NCBI GenBank assembly: GCA_030589835.1
Contig: JAUUZS010000007.1
Coordinates: 1-20,270, forward strand
DNA: 20,270 bases
Source of the DNA: Cyclobacteriaceae bacterium
Lineage (GTDB): Bacteria > Bacteroidota > Bacteroidia > Cytophagales > Cyclobacteriaceae
Reading direction: 5' to 3'
In this document: one piece after another, positions 9,801-15,437 of the stretch
Layout of the letters: every line of letters begins with the position of its first letter
Position numbering within the stretch: position 1 is the stretch's first letter
Notes under the pieces: model-generated
Seen by the model: the letters and a program-made list of their open reading frames with translations, nothing else
The model's database searches: none
What the model was told of the DNA's origin: nothing
Program-made: the position numbers and the translations under genes

Positions 9801-9911
9801 ATCACCATTTTCCCCGGTTACTTTTCCGGTAATGATGATTTCATTTTCCTGAGAAAAAAGATAAAATGAGTTAATAGTAAATAAGAGTAATAAGAGTAAT
9901 TTTCTAACCAT
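6885..9911 (-). CDS. SusC/RagA family TonB-linked outer-membrane transporter
   Basis: This 1008-residue TonB-dependent beta-barrel transporter imports oligomers captured by its SusD partner. A signal peptide occupies ~1-20. A carboxypeptidase-regulatory-like domain follows at ~25-100 (ITGKVTGENGDAIPGVNIFI). A TonB-box-like stretch lies near 104-115 (EEIVITGYSSQ). The plug domain contains 'VRVRGNSSISSSNRPLYIVD' and 'IEILKDASAKAIYGSRAANG'. The barrel extends to a C-terminal 'RTVLVGLNLGF', with the terminal Phe typical of outer-membrane proteins. There is no extra N-terminal signalling (STN) domain and no adjacent ECF sigma or anti-sigma gene, so regulation by the FecI/FecR route is not indicated. 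It is the first gene of the operon and overlaps the SusD start by one base. The 587 bp upstream holds candidate operator repeats described separately. Confidence 0.97.
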   Translation of the reverse strand: MVRKLLLLLLFTINSFYLFSQENEIIITGKVTGENGDAIPGVNIFIQNTSTGTISEFNGTYRLAIPEDAQFIVFSYIGFLTIEEPVNNRNVIDIVLTEDTQQLEEIVITGYSSQKKADVIGSISSVDPKVVKDMPITGLDQALQGQVSGVSVTQSSGTPGGGIMVRVRGNSSISSSNRPLYIVDGIPVRDGGLSTRSFGGQSDNALSTINPNDIESIEILKDASAKAIYGSRAANGVVLITTKRGNTNSKTTFELDVQRGIVDPTNTLEVLNAKELLALQREALVNAGEDPDGAGIPGVTDAVDTKWQDEVMRQAIVQQYQLSTKGGSEKTSFYLSAAYRDEEGVMLNNDFKRATMVANIDHKATDRLSFGLNMNLARTKNNRVKGDNFLDGVYNAALTSLPYFQPYDEEGNLYAPGDAGYGGFPNFNPVGQAIEPRFDTYASKLLGGIYGRYEIIPNLYFTTKFNVDYTSTVEDQFEPATSAIGGFLQSVGQQGYGIYSTTESSTLLNNNVFSYNTSIGDIHEFGGILGTEFISRTSRSGSTVGILFPSDDFTYLTSSGLILDGSSFLVNSGLISFFGKVNYKYKSKYLAQASTRYDGSSRFGEDRKFGFFPAVSLGWRASEEDFLKGFSWLDDLKLRASYGLTGNERIGNFQYLASWGATTAYNGIPAVGPATLGNPNLGWEQTTEFDVGADFAFLAGRIQVTFDYYYNVTNDLLLSEALPFTTGFGSVLGNLGVVTNEGLELSLSSVNIDKIVRWSSQFNISSNRNIVQNLATDEPLYRGYNTFTNNTHIVTQGKPLGTFWGLKYLGVDPGTGDAIYHDKNNDGKLTANDGTFIGDAEPDFFGGFTNTVSYKGCDFSLFFQFSYGNQMINFGNTTLLNSGEDIENNQSRMALDRWQKEGDISSVPKYELGNTVNNRFSSRFVEDASYLRLKNMTIGYSLNQDLLAKLKLNKLRIYASGTNIWTLTNYSGADPEVNSLDGSTTSQGLDFYTFPQVRTVLVGLNLGF

Positions 9912-10024
9912 TCATTCCCACTTTGTTACTGTTAAAGTTATTCAACCTAGGACTTATTAAAAAAGTTTGAATTTATTATGCAATATAATTTTTATTCCTT
10001 TAAATCTTTATCTCATTAATATTA

Positions 10025-10057
10025 ATTACAATAAATATGAACGCATTACAATACATA
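10025..10057. repeat. Direct repeat ATTACAATAnATA with 20-bp period upstream of susC-like gene
   Basis: ATTACAATAAATA (10025-10037) and ATTACAATACATA (10045-10057) differ at one base, and their starts are exactly 20 bp apart, close to two helical turns. The pair lies about 115-145 bp upstream of the SusC start codon. This geometry suits a regulator that binds two half-sites on one face of the DNA. Because the region is AT-rich, chance occurrence is possible. Confidence 0.4.
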
Positions 10058-10122
10058 AAACGTCTTGAAATTTCTCCATTACCTACCTGTTTGGTGAGCC
10101 AGGAAAATTATTTCTAATTCGC

Positions 10123-10137
10123 AGTCTTTCAAAGACT
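10123..10137. promoter_or_regulatory. Candidate operator: 15-bp palindrome AGTCTTT-C-AAAGACT
   Basis: This is a perfect 7-bp inverted repeat around a single central base, with mixed base composition in an otherwise AT-rich gap. A further GTCTT half-site follows near 10152. It lies about 210 bp upstream of the SusC operon and 360 bp upstream of the DUF4097 gene, and could serve either. No T-run follows, so it is not a terminator. Which regulator binds it, if any, is unknown. Confidence 0.35.
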
Positions 10138-10498
10138 TCCCTCTTAGGTCTTAGACGTATTATCATTGAAATATAAGTGTGCCATGGCTTTTTGAAACGT
10201 ACTTAATCGAAGAAAATTATTTTCATAAAGAAAAATGCCTGGTATGTCTCCAAATTGACACGCAAACTTCATTAGAAATTTTCATTCGTTATAATATCGA
10301 AATAAAAATTACGGATTGAAGGAAACCTTGACAATGGTGATCAATACAATAATTAAAACGTTTTGAATTATCATTCCAAATAGAGATAATTTCCTGTAGC
10401 TTAATTCACCTATTTATATAAAAAAACCAAAAAAAATGCAACCTATTGTTCTTGCCTTGCATCTATAAAAGAAATTCGTATTCAACTTAAATAAATTT

Positions 10499-11446
10499 AT
10501 GATGAAATTTCCCATGTCAAAACTATCCAGGGCTCGTTTTTTAATGGTATTATTCCTTTCTATTCCTCTTTTTAGTATCGATGCGCTAGCAACAAGAACG
10601 AGCGATGATCCTTTTCTAACAAAATCCTTTAATGTTTCATCAGGTGAGCTTTTTGTAAGTACGTCTGGTGGATCCATTAGGGTCGAAGGAAGCAATTCTA
10701 GCAAGGTTACTGTCGAAATGTATGTAAAATCGAGCAGGCACAGTGATTCAAAAGTGAGGGAAATAATAGAAGAAGATTATGAGATCAGGATTGAAAAATC
10801 AGGATCAAGAATTGAAGCTGTTGCGAAAAAAGAAGGAAGCGGCTGGTCATCGAATGGAATCAGTATTTCTTTTGTGGTATACACACCAATGGATTTTGCT
10901 TGTGACCTACATACCAGTGGAGGATCGCTAAAAATTTCTGGCGTAAGTGGTAGGTCACATGAATTAAGGACCAGTGGAGGAAGCATTACAGCTGAAGAAA
11001 TGTCAGGAACCCTCGAAGCAAGAACTTCCGGAGGAAGTATAACTATAAATGAATTTGTGGGTGATGTGGATGCCAAAACCAGTGGAGGATCTATTAAACT
11101 GGAAGATATAAAAGGAGATATCGACGCCACCACATCAGGAGGAGGAATAAGAATAAACGATGTAGAAGGCGAAGTTTATGCCACAACAAGTGGTGGTGGA
11201 ATAAAGGCTGACATCACAAGACTTGAAAACCAGCTTGTGTTAAAAACAAGTGGGGGAAGTGTACACGCCACCATACCATCAGGATTGGGCCTGGATCTGG
11301 ATTTAAGGGGTAACAGGGTGAATACATCATTAAATAATTTTAGTGGTGAATCAAAATCTAATCGTGTTAAAGGAACCGTAAATGGCGGGGGAATTGTGGT
11401 AGAACTATCTACTTCCGGAGGAAGTGTAAATTTGGATTATCACTAA
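10499..11446 (+). CDS. Secreted DUF4097 family beta-strand repeat protein
   Basis: This 315-residue protein has a signal peptide (~1-31, ending DALA) and a repetitive body of the DUF4097 (putative adhesin) type, expected to fold as a right-handed beta-solenoid. The motif TSGG(S/G)(I/V/L) occurs nine times, plus one NGGG variant near the C-terminus. The central copies (about residues 160-240) are spaced exactly 18 residues apart, as in 'RTSGGSITINEFVGDVDA' followed by 'KTSGGSIKLEDIKGDIDA'. Residues ~60-130 form a non-repetitive beta-rich start. The biochemical role of the family is not established; cell-surface or periplasmic location is likely from the signal peptide. No lipobox or sorting domain is visible. 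The gene is monocistronic, diverges from the SusC operon and ends in a strong terminator. The DNA repeats have diverged synonymously, so the array is old rather than recently expanded. Confidence 0.88.
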   Translation: MMKFPMSKLSRARFLMVLFLSIPLFSIDALATRTSDDPFLTKSFNVSSGELFVSTSGGSIRVEGSNSSKVTVEMYVKSSRHSDSKVREIIEEDYEIRIEKSGSRIEAVAKKEGSGWSSNGISISFVVYTPMDFACDLHTSGGSLKISGVSGRSHELRTSGGSITAEEMSGTLEARTSGGSITINEFVGDVDAKTSGGSIKLEDIKGDIDATTSGGGIRINDVEGEVYATTSGGGIKADITRLENQLVLKTSGGSVHATIPSGLGLDLDLRGNRVNTSLNNFSGESKSNRVKGTVNGGGIVVELSTSGGSVNLDYH

Positions 11447-11465
11447 AAGATAATAAATAGCGAAC

Positions 11466-11496
11466 AAAAAAAGCGGCTTCACAGCCGCTTTTTTTT
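11466..11496 (+). terminator. Strong intrinsic terminator after the DUF4097 gene
   Basis: The stem AAGCGGCT, loop TCAC and stem AGCCGCTT are followed by six more T residues; the run of A before the stem extends pairing with the T tract. It starts 20 bp after the DUF4097 stop codon. The A-rich flank makes it potentially bidirectional. Confidence 0.92.
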
Positions 11497-11527
11497 ACCA
11501 CCATACGGTATAAATATGCTGCTCGGG

Positions 11528-11611
11528 ACAAGGTAAAAAAACCTTTTTTATCTTTTACCTTTCGCCTTTCACTTTTCGCTTTCACCTTTTTCCCTTTACC
11601 TCATACCTTGT
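11528..11611. repeat. Pyrimidine-rich heptad-like tract bounded by 8-bp inverted repeats
   Basis: ACAAGGTA (11528-11535) and TACCTTGT (11604-11611) are perfect inverted repeats. Between them, from about 11551, lies an almost pure pyrimidine strand made of near-repeats about 7 bp long, such as TTTTACC, TTTCGCC, TTTCACT and TTTCGCT. No open reading frame uses it and no target-site duplication flanks it. It occupies much of the 347-bp gap between the DUF4097 and patatin genes; apart from it and the terminator, the rest of that gap shows only a plausible promoter region before 11794, without a clear consensus element. Confidence 0.55.
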
Positions 11612-11793
11612 ACATTATTCAAGAAAAAAACGTGCTCGTTAAGCAAAGTTTTTTAAAAATAATCGCATAATGGATGGGTTGCTTATTTGAATCAAACAAT
11701 GTCGCCCAGGAGCCTTTTAGTTGGTTTCCTGAACCTAAGTAATGTTTTTTTCAGTAAAAACAACTAAAGAATGTTAAACCTAATTTATCAGAT

Positions 11794-12720
11794 ATGAGGG
11801 CATTAGTAATATCAGGAGGAGGGAATAAAGGGGCTTTTGCAGGAGGAATAGCGGAATATCTCATAAAAGAATTGAAGTATAAATATGACTTATTTCTTGG
11901 AACATCTACCGGAAGTTTGTTGTTGCCCTTACTTTCAGTTGGAAAAATCAATGAGATAAAAAAGGTATTTACTAACGTGACGCAGGATAGTATTTTCAAC
12001 TCAAATCCCTTTATCTATTATAAAAACAAATACGGTAAGACTGATGCCAGGATCAATCATCTGAGCATCGTGAGGATGTTTATGAAAAACAAGAAAACGC
12101 TCGGTGAGAGTGAGAATTTACGAAAATTGATTAAGCAAAGTTTTAGCCTGTCTGATTTCAAAGCACTTAATAGCAGCAATAAAAAGGTGGTGGTATCAGT
12201 TGCAAATCTTAGCCGCAGCCAGGTGGAGTATAAGCAATCTGACAAGTGTCATTACCTTGATTTTTGTGATTGGGTTTGGGCTTCATCCAACCTGGTGCCC
12301 TTTATGTCTCTTGTACATAAAAACGGATGTGATTATGCCGACGGGGGCTTCGGAATTTTTATTCCCATAAAAAAAGCGATTGAGATGGGGGCAATAGAAA
12401 TTGATGCCATCGTACTGAGAACACAAGAAAAATCAAAGGAAATTATTTCTACAGGTAATGTGCTTGAATTATTTCTGAATTCATTTTCCTTTATGATCAA
12501 CCAAATAGCTACAGATAATATTGATATTGCCAATTGTGCCGGTAGAGACAATAGGATTAAGATCAACTATTATTACATTCCGAACGAGTTGTCCAAGAAT
12601 GTACTGGTTTTTGATCCCATTCAACTGTCGCAGTGGTGGAATGATGGTTTTGAATATGCGGCACAAAATAATCCGCTTGTCCTTGACTCCCGCAGAAAAA
12701 TTTTCACACTTTTCGGATAG
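11794..12720 (+). CDS. Patatin-like phospholipase/acyl hydrolase
   Basis: This 308-residue protein carries all patatin hallmarks. They are the glycine-rich oxyanion loop at residues 7-18 (SGGGNKGAFAGG), the nucleophile elbow G-T-S-T-G with Ser38, and the D-G-G motif with catalytic Asp183 (YADGGFG). Patatins use this Ser-Asp dyad to hydrolyse acyl esters of lipids. There is no signal peptide or barrel domain, so it is likely cytoplasmic or peripherally membrane-associated, unlike the outer-membrane patatin PlpD type. Length is normal for a stand-alone bacterial patatin. Residues after ~200 are not diagnostic. It appears monocistronic, preceded by a long non-coding stretch and facing the FKBP gene tail to tail. 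Natural substrate and role (membrane turnover, storage lipid use, or defence-associated lipase) cannot be settled; no nucleotide-cyclase or other defence partner adjoins it. Confidence 0.93.
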   Translation: MRALVISGGGNKGAFAGGIAEYLIKELKYKYDLFLGTSTGSLLLPLLSVGKINEIKKVFTNVTQDSIFNSNPFIYYKNKYGKTDARINHLSIVRMFMKNKKTLGESENLRKLIKQSFSLSDFKALNSSNKKVVVSVANLSRSQVEYKQSDKCHYLDFCDWVWASSNLVPFMSLVHKNGCDYADGGFGIFIPIKKAIEMGAIEIDAIVLRTQEKSKEIISTGNVLELFLNSFSFMINQIATDNIDIANCAGRDNRIKINYYYIPNELSKNVLVFDPIQLSQWWNDGFEYAAQNNPLVLDSRRKIFTLFG

Positions 12721-12746
12721 GCAGAAATAGAAAGACTCATTAAAAA

Positions 12747-12824
12747 GGATCAATCTCCAAATGTCGGGAAAACCAACTGAGATTTTCATAAATGAATTGT
12801 CCGGCAATTGATCCAGTTTTTTTT
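12747..12824. terminator. Nested inverted repeats between convergent genes, probable terminator
   Basis: A perfect 8-bp inverted repeat, GGATCAAT (12747-12754) and ATTGATCC (12807-12814), encloses a smaller hairpin, AATTG-TCCGG-CAATT (12795-12809). A run of eight T follows at 12817-12824, and five A precede the left arm. It lies just after the patatin stop codon, in the gap shared with the convergent FKBP gene. The inner stem is weak, so efficiency is uncertain. Confidence 0.45.
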
Positions 12825-12840
12825 AAAGTAGCATGGATCA

Positions 12841-12854
12841 TTCAGCATGCTGAA
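12841..12854. repeat. Perfect 14-bp palindrome TTCAGCATGCTGAA
   Basis: This self-complementary 14-mer lies 2 bp beyond the FKBP stop codon. An additional AGCATG copy sits just to its left (12830-12835). It could form a cruciform or hairpin at the 3' end of the FKBP transcript, but without a T-run on that strand. Confidence 0.5.
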
Positions 12855-12856
12855 AT

Positions 12857-13288
12857 TTACCAAAAATCCACGAGCCGTACATCGAATATCAATAGCGCAT
12901 TAGGCGGTATTTTGCTGCCTGTTCCTTTTTTGCCCCAGGCGAGCTCTGATGGAATATAAAACGTTGATTTACCTCCTTTTTTCATGAGCATCAGCCCTTC
13001 GCGGTATCCTTCTATCAATTCATTTAGGGGCACCTCATCGGGCTCGTTTTCCTTATAGGTATCGGCAATTATTTTCCCATTCAACAAGGCACATCGTTGA
13101 TGGATCATGACATTGCACCCTTCGAAGGGTTGTTCTCCAGTACCGGCTTCAATCACTTTGTACTGAAGCCCGGAAGCTGTTTCCATAACACCTTCTTTAT
13201 TTTTATTTTTGATTAAAAAACCCTCGCTGGACTTTCTGTTATTTCCTGTTGATCCTCTGCTTTTGTTCCTCTTTTCCCGCTTTGCCAT
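12857..13288 (-). CDS. Small cytoplasmic FKBP-type protein with degenerate isomerase pocket
   Basis: This 143-residue protein has a basic N-terminus (~1-22, rich in Lys/Arg) without a signal peptide, then a linker of the type found before Mip/FkpA-like domains ('TASGLQYKVIEAGTGEQPF'). An FKBP domain follows to the C-terminus, with 'ELIEGYREGLMLMKKGGKST', 'YIPSELAWGKKG' and 'IPPNALLIFDVRLVDF'. The family catalyses prolyl cis-trans isomerisation and acts as a chaperone. Several pocket positions differ from the FKBP12 pattern: His-Tyr is His63-Gln64, the Phe-Asp pair is Ile74-Ala75, the pocket-floor Trp is Tyr95, and the Tyr of LAYG is Trp118. The fold should be intact but isomerase activity may be weak or absent. 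It is monocistronic, with an exact TAnnTTTG element just before the ATG. Confidence 0.88.
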   Translation of the reverse strand: MAKREKRNKSRGSTGNNRKSSEGFLIKNKNKEGVMETASGLQYKVIEAGTGEQPFEGCNVMIHQRCALLNGKIIADTYKENEPDEVPLNELIEGYREGLMLMKKGGKSTFYIPSELAWGKKGTGSKIPPNALLIFDVRLVDFW

Positions 13289-13292
13289 ACTG

Positions 13293-13300
13293 CAAAATTA
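13293..13300 (-). promoter_or_regulatory. Candidate -7 promoter element TAATTTTG for the FKBP gene
   Basis: On the minus strand TAATTTTG matches the Bacteroidota -7 consensus TAnnTTTG exactly and ends 5 bp before the ATG, implying a leaderless or nearly leaderless mRNA. A TTTTG that could act as the -33 element lies 26 bp further upstream, slightly too far, so support is moderate. Confidence 0.4.
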
Positions 13301-13462
13301 TCATTTGGTTTTATTAATGGAAATTTCAAAACAATTAATTGCAATATGGTCTGTGGATATTTTCTTATAGAAGTATTCTTGTTATGCTTAAAATGATATT
13401 GATGCCAATTTGAATTTTATAGCTATAATATTTCGAAATTTTCAAACGTACATCAATTTTGT

Positions 13463-13470
13463 TATCTTTA
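13463..13470 (+). promoter_or_regulatory. Candidate -7 promoter element TATCTTTA for the AmrS-AmrB operon
   Basis: TATCTTTA matches TAnnTTTG at all but the last base. A TTTTC that could stand in for the -33 TTTG ends 19 bp upstream. It would give a leader of roughly 90 nt before the ATG at 13567. The remainder of the 278-bp gap between this gene and the divergent FKBP gene shows no other structure I would defend. Confidence 0.35.
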
Positions 13471-13566
13471 ACTAACGCCTGAACGGAGACGGGTCATTTT
13501 TAATGCAAGGATGTTTCCGCTCAACACCTGGCTAAGTCTTTTCCATCAAAAAGAAAAGTTTAAGTT

Positions 13567-14571
13567 ATGAGGCAGGCCCTTTATTATAAGGAAATTGGTC
13601 ATCAGCGAGTGCAGTGTCAACTATGCCCTCATTATTGCTGCCTTGGGCTAGAGGAAAAGGGGAAATGCCGTGTACGTAGAAACATCAATGGCACCTTGAC
13701 GTCTGAAAATTTCGGGTTTTGTTCCTCCATCCAACTCGATCCAATGGAGAAAAAGCCTTTGTATCATTTCTATCCTGGGTCTCATATATTATCTATTGGC
13801 AGTGTGGGGTGTAACCTGAAGTGTAATTTTTGTCAGAATCATGAAATTTCTCAAACCTCTCTGGATCAATATCTTTCGGGGAAGTATTACGAACCAATAG
13901 ATATTATTTCCAGGGCTCAGGAATATCCAGAAAACCGTGGCCTTGCTTTCACCTACAACGAACCTACGGTATACTTCGAATTTATGCTTGAGACGTGTAA
14001 ATATAGTCGGGAATTGAATATGAAAAATGTGATGGTTTCCAATGGATTTATTAATCAGGAACCGCTTTACGAATTATTAACCTACATTGATGCATTTAAT
14101 ATTGATATCAAGGGATTTACAGAATCGTTTTATAAAAAAATAACCAAAGGCAGTCTACAACCGGTAAAAGAAACATTGTTGACGATAAAAAGGGCAGGAA
14201 AGCACCTTGAGCTTACAAACCTTCTTATTCCCTCAGAAAACGATAATCTTAAGGATTTCACTAAGATGCTCAAATGGATCAGCGTGGAATTGGGAAAGAA
14301 TACGGTATTGCATTTATCCAGATATTTCCCTTTATACAAAAGTAATATTCAAAAAACACCGCTTGGCTTGCTTTTTGAATATTGCGAGCATGCAAAGCAA
14401 TATTTGGATTACGTTTATTTGGGTAATATTACCGGCTGTGAATCACAAAATACGATATGTAACACATGTGGTAAAATTGTCATTTCGAGGTATGGTCATT
14501 TTATTCAAAGAAATGGAATTGATTCAGAAGGAAATTGTACACATTGTAATACTAAAATAATAATCTGTTAA
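13567..14571 (+). CDS. amrS: AmmeMemoRadiSam system radical SAM enzyme
   Basis: This 334-residue radical SAM protein resembles pyruvate formate-lyase-activating enzymes. The catalytic [4Fe-4S] motif CxxxCxxC is Cys82, Cys86 and Cys89 (GCNLKCNFCQN). The family's N-terminal Cys cluster is present (CQLCPHYCCLG..., Cys17, Cys20, Cys24, Cys34), as are 'TYNEPTVYFEF' and 'NIDIKGF' of the radical SAM barrel. The C-terminus adds a zinc-ribbon-like set of Cys (CNTCG, then CTHC). This arrangement, followed 1 nt later by a MEMO gene, identifies the AmmeMemoRadiSam system, in which a radical SAM enzyme, a MEMO-like protein and an AMMECR1-like protein co-occur. I do not claim a substrate. The AMMECR1 partner is not in this window. 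Confidence 0.94.
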   Translation: MRQALYYKEIGHQRVQCQLCPHYCCLGLEEKGKCRVRRNINGTLTSENFGFCSSIQLDPMEKKPLYHFYPGSHILSIGSVGCNLKCNFCQNHEISQTSLDQYLSGKYYEPIDIISRAQEYPENRGLAFTYNEPTVYFEFMLETCKYSRELNMKNVMVSNGFINQEPLYELLTYIDAFNIDIKGFTESFYKKITKGSLQPVKETLLTIKRAGKHLELTNLLIPSENDNLKDFTKMLKWISVELGKNTVLHLSRYFPLYKSNIQKTPLGLLFEYCEHAKQYLDYVYLGNITGCESQNTICNTCGKIVISRYGHFIQRNGIDSEGNCTHCNTKIIIC

Positions 14572-14572
14572 T

Positions 14573-15403
14573 ATGACAATTCGTCAATCAGCCGTTTCTG
14601 GCAAATTTTATCCCGGTGAGGCTGTCAAAATCAGCAATTTATTGAAGCGTATTTATTCCGCAGAAAAGCAAAAGATAAATCGGGATATACGCCCAAGGCA
14701 AATTATAGGAGGTATTGTCCCTCATGCAGGGTATGATTATTCGGGATATGAAGCAGTACATTTTTTTTATCACCTAAAAAATTTGACGGATACCTTTGAT
14801 ACATTCATCATTCTTAATCCCTCACATCACAGAACAAAAAAAGACATTTCATTAGATACTCACGACGCCTGGAGTACTCCATATGGAAATGTGGGGCTGG
14901 ATACTGAGTTGATGGAATTTATGGATATTCCAAAATCATCAGATGCTCATCAAGGAGAACATTCAACGGAGGTGATCCTGCCTTATTTGCAATATTTTTT
15001 AAACTACAATTTTAAAATAATACCCATTGCGATGCGTAAGCAAGGATATAATAGTGCCAGAACCCTGGCAGAAAAAATCTATAAAGCCAATCAGGTGAAA
15101 AAGCGGAAAATTGCGATTATCGCATCGAGTGATTTTTCGCATAATGAAAAACCTGAGGTAGGTTTTTATAATGATAACCTGGTCATCAATAGAATATTAA
15201 ATAATAGTATTCACGGTTTGTATGATACCATACATGAAAATAATATTTCAGTTTGTGGTTATGGCCCGATCATGACATTAATGTTTTATTCAAGAATGAT
15301 CGATTCGAATTATAAGGTCGAGATATTAGCTAGAGGCAATTCTGCCAGGCAGACCGGTGAGGGAGATGTAGTGGACTATGTATCAGCCCTGTTTTACAGT
15401 TAA
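14573..15403 (+). CDS. amrB: AmmeMemoRadiSam system protein B (MEMO1 family)
   Basis: This 276-residue MEMO-like protein is related in fold to class III non-haem iron dioxygenases. Recognisable family blocks are 'VRxxAVSGKFYPG'-type N-terminus (IRQSAVSGKFYPG), 'GGIVPHAGYDYSG', 'NPSHH', 'EHSTEVILPYLQ', 'ASSDFSH' and 'SVCGYGPI'. The residues matching the metal ligands of human MEMO1 (His49, His81, Cys244) appear to be His51, His85 or His86, and Cys228, so the site looks intact. It lacks the AMMECR1 domain that is fused to MEMO in some bacteria. It starts 1 nt after the amrS stop codon and is almost certainly cotranscribed. It faces the response regulator gene tail to tail with only 34 bp between, and no obvious terminator. 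Confidence 0.94.
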   Translation: MTIRQSAVSGKFYPGEAVKISNLLKRIYSAEKQKINRDIRPRQIIGGIVPHAGYDYSGYEAVHFFYHLKNLTDTFDTFIILNPSHHRTKKDISLDTHDAWSTPYGNVGLDTELMEFMDIPKSSDAHQGEHSTEVILPYLQYFLNYNFKIIPIAMRKQGYNSARTLAEKIYKANQVKKRKIAIIASSDFSHNEKPEVGFYNDNLVINRILNNSIHGLYDTIHENNISVCGYGPIMTLMFYSRMIDSNYKVEILARGNSARQTGEGDVVDYVSALFYS

Positions 15404-15437
15404 ACCAGGGGTTGATTTATAAATGATGGAAGGAGGC

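Larger units (their letters stand above)
9912..10498. promoter_or_regulatory. Divergent intergenic region upstream of the SusC operon and the DUF4097 gene
   Basis: This 587-bp AT-rich gap lies between two divergently transcribed genes and must contain both promoters. I find no exact TAnnTTTG element for either direction. The structured parts are a direct repeat (10025-10057) and a 15-bp palindrome (10123-10137), each listed separately. There is also a repeated AT-rich word GAAAATTATTT, at about 10103 and again at 10212, where it becomes the odd palindrome GAAAATTATTTTC. I see no convincing small gene, tRNA or riboswitch here. Confidence 0.5.

Noticed and set aside
10777..11133. 118-codon minus-strand open frame within the DUF4097 gene
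   Set aside because: It results from the repetitive glycine-rich codons on the opposite strand and has no start context or domain.
10900..11430. Regularly spaced ACCAGTGGAGGA-like DNA repeats that might suggest a CRISPR or tandem array
   Set aside because: They encode the in-frame TSGG protein motif, vary at synonymous positions and have no unique spacers; protein repeat, not CRISPR.
11534..11550. Hairpin TAAAAAA-ACC-TTTTTTA as a second terminator
   Set aside because: Made only of A-T pairs and part of the inverted-repeat-bounded tract; a much better terminator lies 40 bp upstream.
11794..12720. Patatin as part of an anti-phage signalling system such as CBASS
   Set aside because: No cyclase, sensor or other defence gene adjoins it; neighbours are an unrelated secreted protein and an FKBP gene.
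14207..14560. 117-codon plus-strand open frame overlapping the radical SAM gene in another frame
   Set aside because: The overlapping AmrS frame is clearly the conserved one; the alternative shows no domain.
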